Below, piece after piece: positions 35,799 to 48,900 of a DNA stretch of 64,000 bases. The notes beneath the pieces are model-generated. The model worked only from the letters and a program-made list of their open reading frames with translations. It did not search any database and had not been told where the DNA came from. Origin of the DNA: Liquidambar formosana (Eukaryota > Streptophyta > Magnoliopsida > Saxifragales > Altingiaceae). The position numbers were made by a program, and so were the translations under genes. Position 1 is the stretch's first letter, and each line of letters begins with the position of its first letter. The stretch covers positions 39,864,792 through 39,928,791 of the forward strand of contig CM077821.1 of assembly GCA_039720395.1 (NCBI GenBank), read 5' to 3'.

Positions 35799-38358
35799 TT
35801 TAGAATAAGAGTTCAGCTAGAAAAATGTAGGACTCGCTTCTTTTGGTCCATAATAAAATTTCATAAATATATAATACTGTGAAAAATTAATTTTTTTAAA
35901 ATTAAATATATACATAAGTCTCGAATTAATCTATAATTATTATTATATCTAATTTTATTTTGAGCCCATAATATCGATGAAATAACAAAGTTCTTGAGTT
36001 TATCATGAATTGTAATGACCATAATGTAAAAAGTGAAATTCCTGAATTCAGCAGCACATGTACCGTCAATGAATGAAATCTTGAGAAAGCAAGAGGTCGG
36101 ACAGGTGGTAGCTAGGGTCGGCCTGACAAAATATCCATTTTGTGCGATCCAACGGTCAGTCTGGCACTTGTATTTGCCAGAGGTTTTGAGTGATGGTGGC
36201 ACATGGGATAATTTCCAACTGATAACTTGTCGAGGATGACCATGTTCTCTACCATGGATTACCCACATCTCCCATTTTCACAAACAAAAGATCATCTGTG
36301 TTGGCCCTTTGGGCCCCACTAGAATTTGGTAAATATATGGTTAAACTCTAACTTGCACAATCAAGGTCTGATGGAAATCCAACGGTTGATCATGCCACCC
36401 ACCCTTCCATTGTTATTACCCAATTGTGCAAGTGTAGAGTATTCTTCTATTATGAAGGAGGAAAAAAAAATAAACCAAAAAAAGGTGGAATTACAGATTG
36501 GTCCGACTAACAGATAAATAATTACAATTCAATACAAATGACTACAAGATTAATTATTAATTGTAATTATTTACCCATAGTTTGACTATTCTGTAAGTCC
36601 CAAAGAAATAAGTGGGTATTAGGAGTGGGTGCTTGTTTGTTTTATTAGTCCTAACTTTGGTCTACCATGTATGAGAGAATGGTAATTTTGTCACGTGCAT
36701 GACACCATTATTGGTGTTTGGCCATGCCTAGTTTAAAAAAAGGAGTAAGGAAACGATTGGGTTTTTTCTATATATTTATAGAGATAGAGAGAAAGACACC
36801 CAGATCCCTTCCCTTTCCAATAAGCAGAGAGATGAGATAAGATTATTTGTCCAATAGGAGGAGACTCACTATTCAGGTAGTCGTGTTTGAATCCTCTCCT
36901 CACACTCCCATCTGTCTGCCTAGCTTTCTCTCTCTCATTAATCACAATTCACCAAAAGAAAAAAACCTCACTTGGGTCTTTCTCTCTCCTATTCATATCC
37001 TATTATTTTATGTAGTTATATCTGTGTTTTTCTACAGGGTTTAGGACAAAAACCCACCTCAATTTCCAGGTAGATTCAGACACCCTTTTCATCACACAAA
37101 AAGGTGGACTAGTTGTTATAATTTAAGTACCTGTTGGGAACACATAATAGAGGTTGGTGGGCTGTGTTATACATTATATGTCTTTAGCCAAATAATACAA
37201 ACAAAAGATGTTTATGTCATCTCACAGATTAGCCCCACTCAGGTACTCAGGCACTGATAGATCATAGATATCTCATATTTGCACCATGCAATTTTCTTAA
37301 TTGATCATTTTCTTGATTGGATGCGTCACAGTGATTGATCGGACGGTCCAAATCACTAACCAAACATTACTATAGATAAATATATCTTAGGTAGTGTTAA
37401 TTATATTTAATAAACATAAAATATATCTGCAAGTGATGAGATTTTCATCTCTTGTGAGTGCCCAAAACCTGAAATTTTTTCTAACTTTGTCAAAAGATGT
37501 TGTTTGGCCACAGACAGGATTCCTTGACCTCAAAGAAATGTAGGAAAAGGCAACCAGGTTGGGGGGTGGTCATATATGGGTGAGGAGGAATCTGCCATGT
37601 AATTCGTGTAGGGTTTTCTGTAATTTGAAAATCTCTTTAATAAAGTATTTCACATGCTGGGGCAACAAGCTAGACAACTCCATCAGATATTTAAGGAAAG
37701 TGATGACTTATGAAGGGTGACATTGTTGGAAAGCCAAATTTTAATATTTCCTCATTTGGTTTGGAGTTCCTCAATTCCCAAGTGAAAACCACCTGGTTTT
37801 TCAAGACCAATCCGTGAGACTTCCACACTAGAGTCCACGCATCTCTTTTTGCCTAAATAAACAAATAACGTACTATTTTATTAGTGTTTTTTAAAAATGC
37901 TTTCTTTGTGTAGACTGTAGAGGTGAATTCAGGAATTTTTTATTTTATTTTATCTTTTTGAAACCTGTGGACGGAATAATTGGAATAAAATAGGTGATTT
38001 TTTTATGACAAATTACATGATTGGATTAGCAGACATGTTGGTTTAAAATGGTCATTAGTTTAAAGAAATATATGGCTGCCTCGATCAGATTGTATCAGTT
38101 CGATGTAGCAATGTAACTTTCCAAACATTATCAGAAGGCCAAGAACAATGTACCATAATCTAAAGGTTGATACGCATCTTCACATTATTACAATAATGAT
38201 TATATAGAAAATAAATTAAACTATATATAATTGAAATAACATGGCATATGTAGAGTTATATATATACATATTTTTGAGTGCCGTACGTTTTTCACAGACA
38301 TGGTCCGAGCTTTGAAAGGGAGAAAAATGGAGTTTAGATTCGTTGCTTGTTTTTCACT
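35691..38358. other. Spacer upstream of NGAL, no gene seen
   Basis: The distal NGAL promoter probably lies here. A (TA)n run sits at 35767-35796. Short frames (for example 35861-36268) are AT-driven and lack recognisable motifs. Confidence 0.5.
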
Positions 38359-38542
38359 GTGCTTGTTTTAAATAGATTGCGACACGTCAAGAAAAAATTG
38401 AAATGAATGCATGGCTGAGATGCAAAACGCATGATTCCCATGTAAGAAGAACATGTATTGGAGACTAATTTGGGTTTTGCATGTCAACTCCTCATTTCAA
38501 TTTTTTTTTTTTAATGTGTCGCAATCTGGTTGAAACAAGCAC
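38359..38542. repeat. Inverted repeat with 70-bp arms (MITE or small-RNA hairpin)
   Basis: The left arm 38359-38428 (GTGCTTGTTTTAAATAGATT, GCGACACGTC, AATTGAAATGA, TGCAAAAC) pairs with the right arm 38474-38542 read in reverse (GTGCTTGTTTCAACCAGATT, GCGACACATT, AATTGAAATGA, TGCAAAAC). The loop is about 45 bp. It has no coding content and no target duplication was recognised. Confidence 0.7.
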
Positions 38543-38601
38543 GATGCTTATTTTTAAAAATGGGGAACAAAGGCATAAGAAATTAAAAGGGAGACCATGA
38601 A

Positions 38602-38604
<3 letters not shown>

Positions 38605-38641
<37 letters not shown>
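38605..38641. repeat. (TA)n microsatellite
   Basis: About 18 uninterrupted TA units in intergenic DNA. Confidence 0.85.
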
Positions 38642-38643
<2 letters not shown>

Positions 38644-39242
38644 AAAATATCATATCAGCTGAACAATATAAAATCGATCACCTTGGCATTTAGATCTTGG
38701 AATGATAAACTAGGATTTCTATTTTTTCTTTTTTTACCCATAATTCCTCTAGGAAATTGGAAAGAACATGTAAAACTGAAGAATTAATCTCTATGATGTT
38801 CACCTTGGAAATGGAGATGCCAAGCTTGAAAGGAATAAAAGGAATTGAGTGCAATATTTAAAATTTTAGTTGGTCTTGTGATAGTTGCTCAAATTATTTC
38901 AGTTGAATGTAAATATTATCATCAAAGGGATTTTAATAAAAAATATGAATGTTTTCAACATCTTTTTTCGTTTGGAAATATTAATAATAATTTAAAACTA
39001 ACTACAAAAATATTACCTTAAAGCTAGCCTTGGCCGATTAATTGATTGAATGAAGCATTTGTAGACCATCAAGAGATAACCATCATTAATGATTTAAAGG
39101 TGAAAATTAACCATACACATGCTAACACAAAAAATAAAAATAAAATAAAAAGATAAAAAAAATCCTTCCTTGATTTGCATGACATTTAAAGGAGAAAACC
39201 CATCATCCAGAGTGCGGCTAACCAATATTATGATTTAATGAA

Positions 39243-39638
39243 GGGGGCCTCTATTGGCATCCCAAGACTTGCTTTTCATCCCCCACTTATTTTACCCTTT
39301 AACATCTTGTGAAGAATATAGAAGATTTTTATAAAAACTGATCGCGTATTCTATTAGAAAACATCATTTTGAACAACTTTTTAAAGAGAGTTTTTCAAAA
39401 ATTTATCATTTAAGTAGACTTTTTTGCCATTTATAGTTTTTGCTTTATAAATGACCAAAAAGTCCGCTTAAACGATACATTTTGTAAAAAATTTCTTCTA
39501 AAAAGTTGTTTAAAATTATGTTTTTTAATAGACAGAGCGATCAATTTTTATGAAAACTTTATATATTATTCATAAAATTTTAAAGTGTTAAATAAGTGGG
39601 GATGAAAAGTAAGTCTTTGGGTGCCAATAGAGGCCTCC
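39243..39638. mobile_element. Mutator-type foldback MITE with 9-bp target duplication, copy A
   Basis: TTTAATGAA flanks both sides (39234-39242 and 39639-39647). The ends are GGGGGCCTCTATTGGCATCC and the inverse of GGAGGCCTCTATTGGCACCC. The arms stay complementary almost to the centre (ATTTTGAACAACTTTTTAAA, CATTTAAGTAGACTTTTT and their inverses), so the whole 396 bp is one long imperfect palindrome. The 9-bp duplication indicates Mutator-class mobilisation. Confidence 0.85.
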
Positions 39639-42600
39639 TTTAATGAAATGGCTAAACATGATGTAAGCCCGATTTGTAAATAGCTAAACAAAGCCATATA
39701 AAAATGGGGAAATCCTCATTTCCTTTCCCTTTTCTATGGACGCAAACCAATTAAGTGCATTTATTTTAATATACAGATGGGTTGTCCACGACATGCATCA
39801 TGAAAATGGAGAACTAGGCTTGAAAGGTACAAAATCCCAACTGAATACAATATTGGAAAATTTTCTCAATTCACTTAGACTCTCTTTTTCCCCTTATATA
39901 TATATATATATATATAAAGTTTCAACGCTTTAAAGTGGGGACCTAATTTGAGAATTACATGTCCAAAAATGGACCATACAGTTCATATAATATTGATGAA
40001 GCCGATATGTTGGACTCCTTAATTTTAGGTGGGGTTGAATCTACAGCCCCTTTTTGCAAAAAAAATGTCTTTGGACTCTAATGACTACCCATATCTGCAT
40101 GATTAATTTCCAGGAGATTTGGATTAATTAGATAGCGATATGGATAAGAAGGGTAGGGTGTGGATTAAACAAAGTAATGAATGGAATCAAATCAAGTATG
40201 GGTCTGATGATGCTGCCTTTTAGCATGTCACGACAGCAGGCACCGACAGCATTTGCTTTTGGCCAAGTTATAATCGACCTTTTTGGTCCATGTAATTCAA
40301 CATATAGCTATAGCTAGAGACTGTGTTAGGTCATTTTTACTAGAATTATGCACTAGAAAACCATGGGCGAAGCTACACAAGGGTGAGGTGTGGCAACCGC
40401 CTCACCTGGATTTTTATTTTATTTTATTTTATTTTATACCTTACATTATTTTGTAAATCCATGATGAGTTGGCATAACGCTACGGGATTTAGGAAATTAA
40501 TCAGGCTGAAGATCTAAAGACGCTGTTGTCAAGAAATAAAAATCAGGCTGCCTATTGGAACCCAAGTTGGCCCAGTTGTTACAATATTATGGCAAATTCT
40601 TTTCATCTTTCTTTTTATTTTATTTATTTTATTTGTGACATCTTTATTAAGAGATCATCTATGATAGGACACTACTCTGTCAGAATTGATGGTGCAGTAT
40701 TATTTTATATGCCAATGATAGGACTATATATTAATTGATCAAAACCATTGAAATAGATTTAATTATCGCTTATAAGTTTTTATTTAAAAGTAAAACCTTT
40801 TTTTCTTCTTTCAACCGTTGGCATTCCACTCTCTTGATTTTAATATGATCTGGTCAATTATTGCGCAAACATGTAAATTAAAAGAAGTTCGGTTTCTTGT
40901 ATCTTAGGGGCTTGCACATTGATTAAAACACCCTGCAGTATTATCCATATATGAAGAAGAATAAGCTTCAAAGAAATCTCGGCCTACTAAGCTTTTCAAA
41001 CCCAGCTTGCTTGATCCTTAAGTATTATTATTAATTTATTTACTTATTTTTTAGCCAACAGAGTATCTAAACCTTCGATCCGATTACTTAATTCCATGAA
41101 ACATGGGTAAAAAGTCATGGCCATTCCGAATCAATTAACATTTAAAACAAATATGGCTAGTGGCTAACCCAAAAGAGATTGAGAAGTCAAATCATGCAAA
41201 AAGTTAAAGACATAACAAGTTGAAGAGATAAAAAAATTATTAGGCATACATTTTACAATGCATGATAATTTTAGTGACTAATCTCAAAAGAGAGTAAGAG
41301 GTTGAATTCAGAAACTCTCGCTTCGAGGCATAAATCTTGGCTTTTGATGAATAATCTCAAAAGATTAGGTGGCCATATATGTTATTATAATAACATTCTC
41401 TAAGACCAAACAGAACCCAAAAAGCTTGACAACTGTAGGAATGGGAAAGCAAACAAAGTTGGGTTTTGGATTGACTACCTGAATTGAATTGACATCATAA
41501 ACTTTGGAGCCACTTCCCCTTATTTGTAGACTTCCCATACTCCTTCAACTTATGGTTTAAACATTTGAATTATAATTTTATTATATTATTAAAAAAAAAA
41601 AAAAATCATGTCTCAAAAAATGGAAAATTTTGATAAAGATCAAATTCAGGGTTACCAAAATTTTATTAAGATTTGGGAGTTTAGAGAAAAGAAAAATGAG
41701 GGGAAAAAAGTGGGCCATAAAGTGGGGAATTAAAAAATGTGAGGAACCAATCACCAATTTTTACCTCACATGTGTCTCTGGGTGGCCTACTTGACTCTAG
41801 ATACAGCATTCAAACAAGCAATAGTACCTGGCACCATAGTGTCATCCTAAATGCACAAGCTAACCGCCCATGACCTAAAATATAAATACCCTTTTGCTAT
41901 AATAAAACGAACAAGCAATTTCCCAAGGCATCGTCTATGACAAGCCTCACCACAAATACACAGCCACAGATTACATTTTTTATATAAATTGTAATAACCC
42001 TTATAACAAAAAAAACTATAGGCTAAAACTATACAGAAGAAGCCACGTCTCCTCTTTTTCTGGCCTTCTGGCCTGGCTGTAAATGGTGCTTGGAAATTCA
42101 ATTCCCCATCTATCACAAGGCATGCGTGCAAAATTTTTCAGGTGGGGGCCCACCAGATCATCTACAATTCTTTTTTTATTTTTTTTATTTTTTTAATTGT
42201 GGGATAAGTGGGCCCACAAAATCAATAGGCCCACACCCCTCATCTTTTGTCCATCCTCACTGTTGCCTAGCCTGCACCCACCATTATCTTTCTTTTATAT
42301 ACTTTGTGTGTGCAAGTGTAACAAAAGGGAACAAAAGGCAGATGTTGATCCTACTGTGTGACTGACACGTGGCATGTGATGGTAATTTTAGGACTGTAGT
42401 GTAGGGTAGTGGGTGTAGGTGTGGGACCATCTTGACTTATGCTACAAATTTTTTATTTTTTATTTTTTTAAAATTTTGATTTGATATGATATTTGCATCC
42501 TAGCTACCTTAAGGGCTAATAGCCTAGTAGTATGGTCCCATGAGGCCATGACCTCCCAAATTGTTAAGAGATGGACAAAGATGCATGCCCTTACCTACAA

Positions 42601-44018
42601 AAGGAACCATTGGCATGCCCCTGAAGGGAAAGGTACTGAATGAAAAATTAGGCATTCCTTGTGGTACTCAACATGCACATTTTGTTAAGAACTTCAGCTT
42701 TTAATAAATTTGGAGGATTGAAGGGAACTTCAGCTTCTAATTGGTCAACATTGAAGTCTTGAAATCAACTATTCTCATATGGCCAACCATCAGTCTCAAA
42801 ACGCACAAGAGTTCACGCGTAGAATTAATACGTCATCTCATTGCATTGCCAGGTGCCAAGTTGTCAATATCTCCTAGCAATAGAATTAAAAAAATAAATA
42901 ATAATAATCTAAGTTGTCATTGTATACAGCACCTAAGCACTAACATCCATGTCAAAATTGTCAAGAAACTTAAAAGGTGGGCCTTAAAAGGAAAGAGAAA
43001 CCAAGAAAAATGATAAACAAACCACAATTGGTAATATATGAGAGGTCTAAGTCATCACAACATGGAAGTTAAGACATCATAAGGAATGAGTGGGGAATAT
43101 CCATATTGAAGCAAAATAGACATGAAAAGATTGGCATAAATTACCATTACACTATGTTTGTTTTGTCGGAATCGAAATGGAATGAAATGAAATTTTAATA
43201 AACCGTCTTAAAAATCAGTGTTTTTTTTTCTTTCTTTAATTTAATTTAAATGGGTGAAAAATTCATTACATGATCGTGATCATATAATTATTCCTGAGAC
43301 TCAAACCTCTTCTCACATAAAAGGTGAAGAATTACTCGAGGCCACAGGGCCATTTGTTCTTAAAAATCGGTTTGAATGAGCACAAGTTCTATTTTTCCAA
43401 CTTTAGGTGACTTTCAACCAATTACAACTATTCGCATGCCATTTCAAACTTTTCAACCAAAAACAACCATTTAGTAATAGTGAGATATAATCACTGTGCC
43501 AAAAAGAACCAAATGTTAATAGATAGAAGGGACCCTAGAATTCAATTTTGAACTTATACTTCTAAGCCCCTGGTTGTGATAAACAAGCTCTCAAGCTCTA
43601 TATATATAAATTTTTTGTTGTGATTCCAAATGCTTTGCACCTGACTAACCTCCTGTGCACATGCATTTCTCTCGTCCCACATGCACCAGGCAATTACAGG
43701 ATCAAAGTCCATAAGGGTGGCTTTGAAGGGAAGTGGTGAGAATGGGTCTCAAGACCTCTTACTTGGCAAGAGGCCCTTGGACCACTCGATCCACCTCACA
43801 AGGATATGTTCAATGGACACAAAATGATAGATACTCTCACTCCTTGTGAATTTCACCCTTATATAAGTTTGCAAATTACCATGTTACCAATCATAGTGCA
43901 CAACTCGAATATAAGAAGGGGACAGTTTCATCTTATTTTCAATGGTGCAGGAGTACTTTGAACATGCAAATGAGAAAAAAAGAAAAAGAAAAAAATGAGG
44001 AGGTAGGAGGGGGCGATA
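39639..44018. other. Spacer, no gene supported
   Basis: AT-rich sequence with a (TA)n run at 39896-39916 and (ATTTT)n at 40411-40436. GACACGTGGCATG at 42364-42376 is an ACGT-type regulatory core. The frames at 41847-42131 and 42090-42365 show no homology I recognise. Confidence 0.45.
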
Positions 44019-44038
44019 TCTATACTATTATATAAAAG
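44019..44038 (+). mobile_element. Possible Helitron 5' terminus
   Basis: TCTATACTATTATATAAAAG matches the 5' end style of plant Helitrons (TCTMTAYTA followed by TATAAAAG). It is preceded by A, as expected for insertion at an AT site. A matching 3' hairpin plus CTRR end was not located, so element length and orientation remain open. Confidence 0.45.
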
Positions 44039-44181
44039 AAAGATGAGTCTTAGTGTGGTCAATATTTATTCTGAAAATACCCACGTTACTAAATAACAAG
44101 TTATTAATTATTAGTTAAAGCGATGCAATATTAATAACTTATTAATTGAATTCTAATAAATTACCCATTACCCTGAGTTTT

Positions 44182-44289
44182 CCCTTCCATCCTAATGCGA
44201 TATTTAGGGTATTGTGCCCACACATGCATGCCCCTTCCATCCTAATGCCTAATGCGATATTTAGGATATTGTGCCCACACATGCATGCC
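44182..44289. repeat. Tandem repeat, two copies of a 50-58-bp unit plus a partial third
   Basis: CCCTTCCATCCTAATGCGAT...TTGTGCCCACACATGCATGCC at 44182-44231 is repeated at 44232-44289, the second copy with a 7-8-bp internal duplication (TAATGCC). A partial third copy (CCATCCATCCTAATGCGATATTTA) is at 44364-44387, directly after a GA run. Confidence 0.8.
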
Positions 44290-44990
44290 ATTGCCATTTA
44301 ACACATACCCAAAAAAAATAATAATAATAATAAAAAATGAGGAGAGAGAGAGAGATGAGTATACCATCCATCCTAATGCGATATTTAAATATTATTATTT
44401 TGCTCATAGCAACTTGTTTTTCATGTGGGTGGTGGCCTGGGCGGTGGTATGTTTCAAAGTCAATTGCATATGACCACCAATATAGACTTTCCAAATGACC
44501 TAAAATACAAATCCCCCTCTTTATCACTATGGAAAAATGGACAGCCCTGTCACATTCTTGGCCTAACTTTGATAGCGAAAGAAAGCTGAAGATACTGTGT
44601 TCCATCATGCATATTGGTCTCACCATATCCATTACTAATCAGAAAAGAGACATACCTCCTCCGGTCCCAACAATCTTCTTTGGTCAAGCTTTTGCAACTC
44701 TTTTTTTGTTTAATTAACAAAAGAAAAAAAAAAACCCCCAAGTAACCTGTAAAGTAGTTCAAAAAGTTGGAACATGACTAGTTCATACAAACTGGCCTTT
44801 TGACAATTTCACAACCATGAGAACCAGATTTTTCTCTGTCTGGGAAAAGGGCTTAAATTTGTTGGCAAGTGTCGTTCAATGACAAAGAAATATATATAAT
44901 TAATAGCTTTAGCATAAAAAAAGTGAAAAATAAAATACAAATTGCTTTTAAATGGTATTTAATTAAGGCTGTGTGATGAATTTGTAACCC

Positions 44991-45156
44991 CTAGGAAGAG
45001 GTATGTGCCAAGTCCAGGTAATATTGAGATATCCACTGTGAAATGATCTGGACCTCCCTTTTCCTCACATCTTGAAGCCATTTTGGGTCTTCGCTACTTG
45101 AGAATCTCAGGTCTACATGGTGAGCCCCTGTTATATGACAACAGTTACATATGAAC

Positions 45157-45195
<39 letters not shown>

Positions 45196-45902
45196 AAATT
45201 GATGTTTGACATAATTACTTTTCCTTGTTTGTATCTCCATTTTATGGGTTTTTTTTTTTCTTTTTTTCTTTTTTCTTTTTTGTACCAACATTGCACCTTA
45301 ATCCAGTCTATAGATAAAACCCTCCCAACCTTAGCTATTACAAATGAGAAGGTCAAGTTCTGAATCCTCTACCCAAAAGAGGAGAGATACTACGTACTTA
45401 GGCTACAAGGCCCATGGTGATGAATGATAAATGAGTTAATGCAATACAAGTTGGCTAATGGCGACGTCTTAATTGCGTTCATATTTCATACTTCTGTCCC
45501 CTGGTATCCATGCTTAATTCTATTTTTGATCAATTTCTTGATACCGTTCTGATGTCGTATGCACGGGTCTCTAATGAAATGAAAAACAATGATTCTAATT
45601 AATAAAGCCCCCTACTTTCTAGGGGCATAGCGAGCAATATATATGCCGCCTATCACATTATTGTTGGCTCCCTAGTCAAATTTATCATGGTTGTCCAATA
45701 TTTAATCCACTAGCCCATATATGCTCCCCCTGATCGAGTTTATTATCCAACTCTGCATTCAAAAATTGATTTAATTTACTTTACCTTCTTTCTCAACAAT
45801 GGCAACTATGCTCTCAGATATATTCTTGAGCACCCTGCCAGGAAATTTGAACAATATGCAATGAGTGAGGGGAGATATTCTTTTAGCACCTTGCCAGAGA
45901 GC

Positions 45903-45937
<35 letters not shown>

Positions 45938-48900
45938 TGAGTATACCCTCCACCACTCCAAGGATCTCTTAAGCCATTAAAGAAGATAATGTTGCTACCA
46001 AACCGTTTCAAAACCCTCTCAATGTCCTGCCCAAAACAGAAAAACCAACTTTGAAAGCTGAACCACGCAGAACCAAGGCTATAAATATTATTATTACCCA
46101 AAAAAAAAAAAAAAAAAAAAAAAGCCAAGGCTATAAAAAATCATGGTCAATGTCATATGCTGTATTAGGAAAATATAATTGTGTGACACGTACATGGCCA
46201 CCGAACTCAGTAGTGATCCAGTTGGGTCTAGGCTGAATGCCAAAGCGATCTCTGCAGTAAGTTTCTCGACCACTGTATTTCCACTGAGAAGCTGGAAATA
46301 TGCTCTCCTCATTATTACCACTTGTTGGCAGTATCATCTCTGTACACGCCTGCAACAAAAAATTCCGAGGAAAAGCAGGGTTATTGCCTTCAAGTCATTG
46401 CAGGCTGCCCACTTGCAATCTGCTGCAGCCCAAGCTCTCCAGAATATGGAATTCAGAGCTACTCTTGTTTATGTATTGTGTATGTATTCCCAAATATTCT
46501 TTCCAAAAAAATTATCATGTAATTTCATGATTATATGTGTGTATATCTATATATATATATATATAATAGTGTTCAGGTGCTCGATAGCACCAATTGTGGC
46601 CACTTGTGTCTGTTACACATACTGGCATAATTGTCATGAAAGGTCTAGATTTTCTTAGCACATACACAATATCGAGCACCTAAATATGTTTATATATATA
46701 TATATATATATAGGGGAGTTAGCATATAAGCGATGTGATGGGGAGCACCTGAACATATGTTGATGATTAGATGAGCACGTACTCATATAACTTATATCGA
46801 TCAGTCTTGAATTAGGACTATACATCGTGTATCAGTAAGTTGTGTGATACATTGGGCCAATTTATGAGGTATAACCCCCTGATGCGTAGTATTGATATAA
46901 GTTAAGTGAGCACATGCTCACCTAATCTGGATTGTATATATATATATATAATGACGATCAAGGGAGCATGTGCTGACTTATATCAACCCTGCATTAGGAG
47001 TAGTATCTTATGCATGCATTGGTGGGTTATGAGATACATTAGGCTAATGTATGGGGTATAATGCATAGTACTAATATAAGTTAAGTAAACACGTGCTCAT
47101 TTTGATGAGGATTGTAGATACATATGTATATATATGTATTTATGTATATATGTATGGTACAATTATAGAAAAGCGGATTTACTTTTATGAGGTTTGAAGT
47201 TTGCTTCAAGTGGGAGACAACCCAACCTAATGAGCCCAACTTAGCACTACTATCCTCTGACAATGTGAGCACCTTATGCCCCATATTAGGTTAGTTCAGC
47301 TGTCTCCATCCTTTCTAATCTGTGGACTGTGGGCTTCGCTTATAGGTTGGACTTCGGCTGATCCAATGCCCCTCTAACATTTCTAGCTTTTCTCTAAATC
47401 ATCCCCAGATGCTGCCTAATCTAGGGTGGGCCAACTGACCAAACAACCTAGTTGTTGTCTACAAAAAGATGCAACATATTATGTAGGGTAGTGATTGGTG
47501 AAACTTAATTATTGGCCAACATAAATTTCTTATTTGTTCACAAGCTAGTCTCATAATGCAAGGAGGGGGCCGTAAATGCGTAAACTGAAATTGCAAGTAA
47601 CACCCCCCACCCCCCAAAAAAAACCAAAATAGAAAAAGAAATAATGTTTACAAATTTTCCCTAATTATAATTATAATAAAAATAAATTAAAAAACCCTCC
47701 TATGATGCTGACTGTGGAATATGGTATTTTTTCAACACACATTAAAGTAATTAAGTGTCACTCACTTTCTTGTTAAAGTGTCAAAATTAAGCTTGGACGG
47801 CGTTGTAGCCTAATGACATTTTTACCCAGTAGAAGTGGCTTCACATTTAAGTCTAGAGCCGTTTGATAGGGTTAATTTGGACTTCCTGCTAGTTTAGAAG
47901 GAAACATGGGTGTCGTCAAATCCCACATCCATCACCCCACCTTTAGCCTTAAGGAGGTCCCATGAATATGACATGATTCACCCTTTACCGCCTTCCTCTT
48001 CTGTAGTCGGCTAAAGGCCCAATATGTAATTCCCTTCTATGGGTTTCATGATCCTTGAACAAAGCCCAAGACAGTAAGAACCCGAAATTTAAGACGGAAG
48101 GAGGCTAATGACATGGGACCCAAGTGTTCTTCTAAAAATGAGAAACCCTTATTCCAAAAGAATTTCCGGCAACTTTGAGCTAAGCATCATTTATTACCAC
48201 CTACAAAAGTTGGGGTGTAAACAACGATGACATGATAATTTATTGGTATTTTCTTCACTTGTTGAGTGAGCAATCTTGGATTTTTTTTTTTTTTTTTTTT
48301 TGGTGGAATCTGTGAGAGTCTAATTTTTAGGGTTTAGGTTTTAAAGAGATGATAATGATTAATCTAATTTGACCAACTTTTGCATGTGAGGGCACGTGCT
48401 CTTCTTGGATACCACTACATGTGCTTGCTAATTAGTAAGGATTGTTTAATTCAAACAAACGAAAGCGCTTTTCATGGGTTTGTGATCCCCTCGTTTTTCA
48501 CAGGCCAAAGAGTTGACAATTTGACAATTTTTTCTTGAACAAAGTTATTTTTATTTTTATTTTTATCTTTTTTATTTTTATTTTTTTGGTGTTGAGGAAT
48601 TCCTTACTGATGGGTGCATGACCGACCCCGTAATCCACATAAACCGATAAACTCAAGGCCCATAAGAATTATGAACTTTATCGCTTATGCGAATAGGCAT
48701 CCCAAAGAATTAGCAAGACTTCAACTCAAAATTTTTTTTTTTTTTTTCAAATTTAAATTTTTTATATCAACCCTGGCCTCACAGCAACAAAAGAGAGCAC
48801 TAATTTATGGAATGATATTAATGGTATCCAAAGTAAAACATTGTTGATGATGACTTTTTACGGCATGCGTTAATAGACAATAATTAGTCCACTTCAAGGG

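Noticed and set aside
46179..46658. A 159-codon + strand frame
   Set aside because: It is antisense to S28 exon 7 and runs into TA repeats.
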